Source: Bacteriovoracales bacterium (lineage in GTDB: Bacteria; Bdellovibrionota; Bacteriovoracia; Bacteriovoracales; Bacteriovoracaceae). From it: DNA of 46,661 nt. How positions within the stretch are numbered: position 1 is the stretch's first letter; each line of letters starts with the position of its first letter. A program made the translations under genes and the position numbers. The notes beneath the pieces are model-generated. The model saw only the letters and a list, made by a program, of their open reading frames with translations, was not told the origin of the DNA and did not search any database. Below, in pieces: positions 45,124-46,661 of the stretch. The stretch covers positions 1 through 46,661 of the forward strand of contig JAOMEV010000021.1 in NCBI GenBank assembly GCA_028346125.1. Direction: 5' to 3'.

Positions 45124-46083
45124 GTGAAGCATATTTTGTTTATAGACTCTTTAGATAAGTTAGTTATAAAAAAAGATTCGAGTTTAATGTTGGCACTCAC
45201 TCTCAAAAAAATGGGCCAAGATGTCTATTTAATGTTTGAGGAAAATCTATTTTTTACCAATAAAAAACTAGAAAAGCTTAAATTATTTGAGTTTTCGGGT
45301 CGATTTAAAGAAAACAGTTATTATATTGAAGAATTTCTTTTAGGAGATTCTAAAAAATTAAACCTAAATAAAGACGATGTCCTTCATATGAGGATAGACC
45401 CCCCTTTTGATACAAGGTACCTTCGATATCTATGGATATTAGACCTCTTCGAAAAAAGAGGTGTAAAAGTTTTTAACTCCCCAAAAGGGATCCTTAATCA
45501 CAATGAAAAGCTTACTGCTTACGAACTCGACAAATCCCATCCAAGCTTCATTGGGACAGATAAAAATGGTTTGATTGAATTTATTGAAGAATTCTACTCG
45601 AAAGGTTTTAAAGATTTTATTTTTAAACCATTAGATCTTTATCAAGGTCTTGGTATTGAAAAAATACATTTTGAAAACTTTGAAAAAATTGAAATGGCCT
45701 TCCAAAAAAAAGTAGAAGATTTAAAAGGACCAGTTGTCGTACAGCCCTTTGATAAAAATGTTTTTAAAGGTGAAATTAGGTCCTTATTTGTAAATGGAAG
45801 GGAGTTGGGTAGTATTCTCAAAGTACCACCTAAAGGTAACTTTCTTGCCAATATTGCTCAGGGGGCCACTTATTCAGAATATAAATTAAGCTCCTCTACA
45901 AAAGAAATTTGTGAGAAATTGACAAAAAGTTTAATAAAAGAAGGAATTTACTTTGTTGCATTTGATATTATTGGTGACTTTATTTCAGAAGTGAACATAA
46001 CTTGTCCAGGCTTAATGGTAGAGGTTTCTGAGGCCTGTAAAAAAAACTTAGCTGAGGAGATGATCAAAGAACTTTGGGTGTAG
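45124..46083 (+). CDS. GshB-like ATP-grasp enzyme (glutathione synthetase family)
   Basis: A 319-residue protein close in length to E. coli GshB. N-terminal KKDSSLMLALTLKKMGQDVY, then MRIDPPFDTRYL and VFNSPKGILNHNEKL match the family, as does AFDIIGDFISEVNITCPG. Differences lie in the active site: the Gly-rich KPLDGMGG of GshB is KPLDLYQGLG here, and RGNLAAGG is KGNFLANIAQGA. It may join a different pair of substrates, or still make glutathione. No gshA is in the window. GTG start with AAGGA upstream. It lies in the envelope gene run. Confidence 0.75.
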   Translation: MKHILFIDSLDKLVIKKDSSLMLALTLKKMGQDVYLMFEENLFFTNKKLEKLKLFEFSGRFKENSYYIEEFLLGDSKKLNLNKDDVLHMRIDPPFDTRYLRYLWILDLFEKRGVKVFNSPKGILNHNEKLTAYELDKSHPSFIGTDKNGLIEFIEEFYSKGFKDFIFKPLDLYQGLGIEKIHFENFEKIEMAFQKKVEDLKGPVVVQPFDKNVFKGEIRSLFVNGRELGSILKVPPKGNFLANIAQGATYSEYKLSSSTKEICEKLTKSLIKEGIYFVAFDIIGDFISEVNITCPGLMVEVSEACKKNLAEEMIKELWV

Positions 46084-46085
46084 GG

Positions 46086-46112
46086 CAAATTTTTCCTTTA
46101 AGGAAAAATTTG
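46086..46112. terminator. Long hairpin between GshB-like and ECF-like genes
   Basis: A near-perfect 27-bp palindrome (CAAATTTTTCC, loop TTTAA, GGAAAAATTTG) starts two bases after the stop codon. The stem is 11 bp or more. No long T-run follows on the plus strand, so it may be a weak terminator, a transcript-stabilising hairpin, or an operator for the next gene. Confidence 0.5.
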
Positions 46113-46154
46113 TATTTGATTGAAGGTAAAAAGAGCGGTTGTTAGTCTAAAGGA

Positions 46155-46625
46155 ATGAAATTACAAGAATTCCTTTCCCCTTTTGTTAATAAAAAATTTA
46201 CCATACTTTATTCATTTACTTATTCACTGATTGGTAATGAAAAAGAAGCAGAAAATATTTTTTTTGACAGTTTTACGGCATTTTTATTAGAAAACTCAAA
46301 CAAAGTAGAGGCCCTTTTTTCTCCTGATAATTACTCTAGAAGAGAAAAGGACCTGTTTCATCTCATTTTAATGAGTGTTGTTGCACAAAAAGAACTCCTA
46401 CTAGAGAAAACTAATCCAAGGCCATATGAGGAAAAATATTTTCTTCTCAGTCTTTATGAGAGAGCGATTCTTTTTTTAAGGCATAAAACAAATCTAGAAT
46501 TAAGCGAAATTTCAGAAATTGCAGGCCTTCAAATTAATAAGGTTGTATCACTCCTACAAAGTGCTAGAAAATTTCTTTCTTCGGAAGATTTTACCAGCGA
46601 ACTTTTTCAATATGAGGTCTTATGA
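46155..46625 (+). CDS. Small ECF-sigma-like protein
   Basis: A 156-residue protein. The first half resembles ECF sigma region 2 (LYSFTYSLIGNEKEAENIFF) and the second half resembles region 4 with its helix-turn-helix (LSEISEIAGLQINKVVSLLQ followed by SARKFL). Similarity is weak: the promoter-contacting aromatic and acidic residues are not clearly conserved. It may be a divergent ECF sigma or a related regulator. The next gene begins within its stop codon (ATGA), as often seen for sigma/anti-sigma pairs. No ribosome site of note precedes the ATG. Confidence 0.65.
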   Translation: MKLQEFLSPFVNKKFTILYSFTYSLIGNEKEAENIFFDSFTAFLLENSNKVEALFSPDNYSRREKDLFHLILMSVVAQKELLLEKTNPRPYEEKYFLLSLYERAILFLRHKTNLELSEISEIAGLQINKVVSLLQSARKFLSSEDFTSELFQYEVL

Positions 46626-46661
46626 CAGGTGAGTGCATTTTTTCGCGTCAAATTGAAAGTT
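46622..46661 (+). CDS. Start of next gene, cut by window edge
   Basis: An ATG overlaps the ECF-like stop codon (ATGA) and opens a frame to the right edge with 13 codons visible (MTGECIFSRQIES). The ATGA overlap and position suggest an anti-sigma-type partner, but too little sequence is present to judge. Confidence 0.4.
   Translation, partial: MTGECIFSRQIES

Overview
The window is a compact, AT-rich stretch of a Gram-negative chromosome. It carries lipopolysaccharide-transport genes, lipoproteins with lipoboxes, signal-peptide proteins and a predicted outer-membrane barrel. The family mix (Chalcone_3-like protein, DUF420, Lys/Ala-rich histone-like protein, fused thiD-thiE, CheX-like protein, many two-component proteins), low GC and frequent TTG/GTG starts would fit the Bdellovibrionota, for example a Bacteriovorax/Halobacteriovorax relative. 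That assignment is inference. I see no insertion sequence, prophage, CRISPR array or rRNA.

Layout. 0-2.4 kb: an ankyrin-repeat protein cut by the left edge, then a divergent MerC-like/Fur pair. 2.4-6.6 kb: dinB, then a three-gene metal- or cobalamin-type ABC importer on the minus strand. 6.7-9.4 kb: a secreted esterase, two tandem paralogs of unknown family, and a chalcone-isomerase-like secreted protein. 9.7-13.4 kb: adenine deaminase, then a CheX-like protein divergent from a PAS histidine kinase. 13.5-19.2 kb: a TPP riboswitch and the tightly overlapping operon thiC-thiO-thiS-thiG-thiDE-thiamine-binding protein. 19.3-24.7 kb: acyl-CoA ligase, alaS, DUF420 protein, macro-domain protein. 24.8-26.8 kb: an OmpR-type regulator, a receiver-histidine kinase and tRNA-Arg(CCT). 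27-31 kb: YggT, an FtsB/DivIC-like protein with a long disordered N-terminus, DUF192 lipoprotein, aspS, RDD protein. 31.1-37.7 kb: mutS, divergent from lptC(-lptA)-lptB-rpoN-hpf. 37.7-41.2 kb: TerB-like gene, clpS-clpA. 41.3-43.4 kb: a histone-H1-like gene flanked by intrinsic terminators, then miaB. 43.4 kb to the end: an envelope-related run (beta-barrel, zinc-peptidase-like lipoprotein, GshB-like ATP-grasp enzyme), a strong hairpin, a small ECF-sigma-like protein and the first codons of the next gene.

How the genes work together. The thiamine block is the clearest unit. ThiC makes the pyrimidine, ThiO/ThiS/ThiG make the thiazole, and ThiD-ThiE phosphorylates and couples them. The riboswitch leader contains complementary segments that predict a translational switch. 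LptC/LptB supply lipopolysaccharide transport and share the conserved neighbourhood with rpoN and hpf. ClpS and ClpA form the N-end-rule adaptor and unfoldase pair. The Fur-family regulator, MerC-like protein and ABC importer may form one metal-homeostasis neighbourhood. Every one of nine convergent junctions is within 8 nt or overlapping, so space is very tight. The most promising unexplained items are the tandem paralogs with upstream palindromes, the disordered FtsB-like protein, the clamp-motif-bearing RDD protein next to mutS, the CheX/PAS-kinase pair with an A14 leader, and an apparent excess of GGCC across the window.
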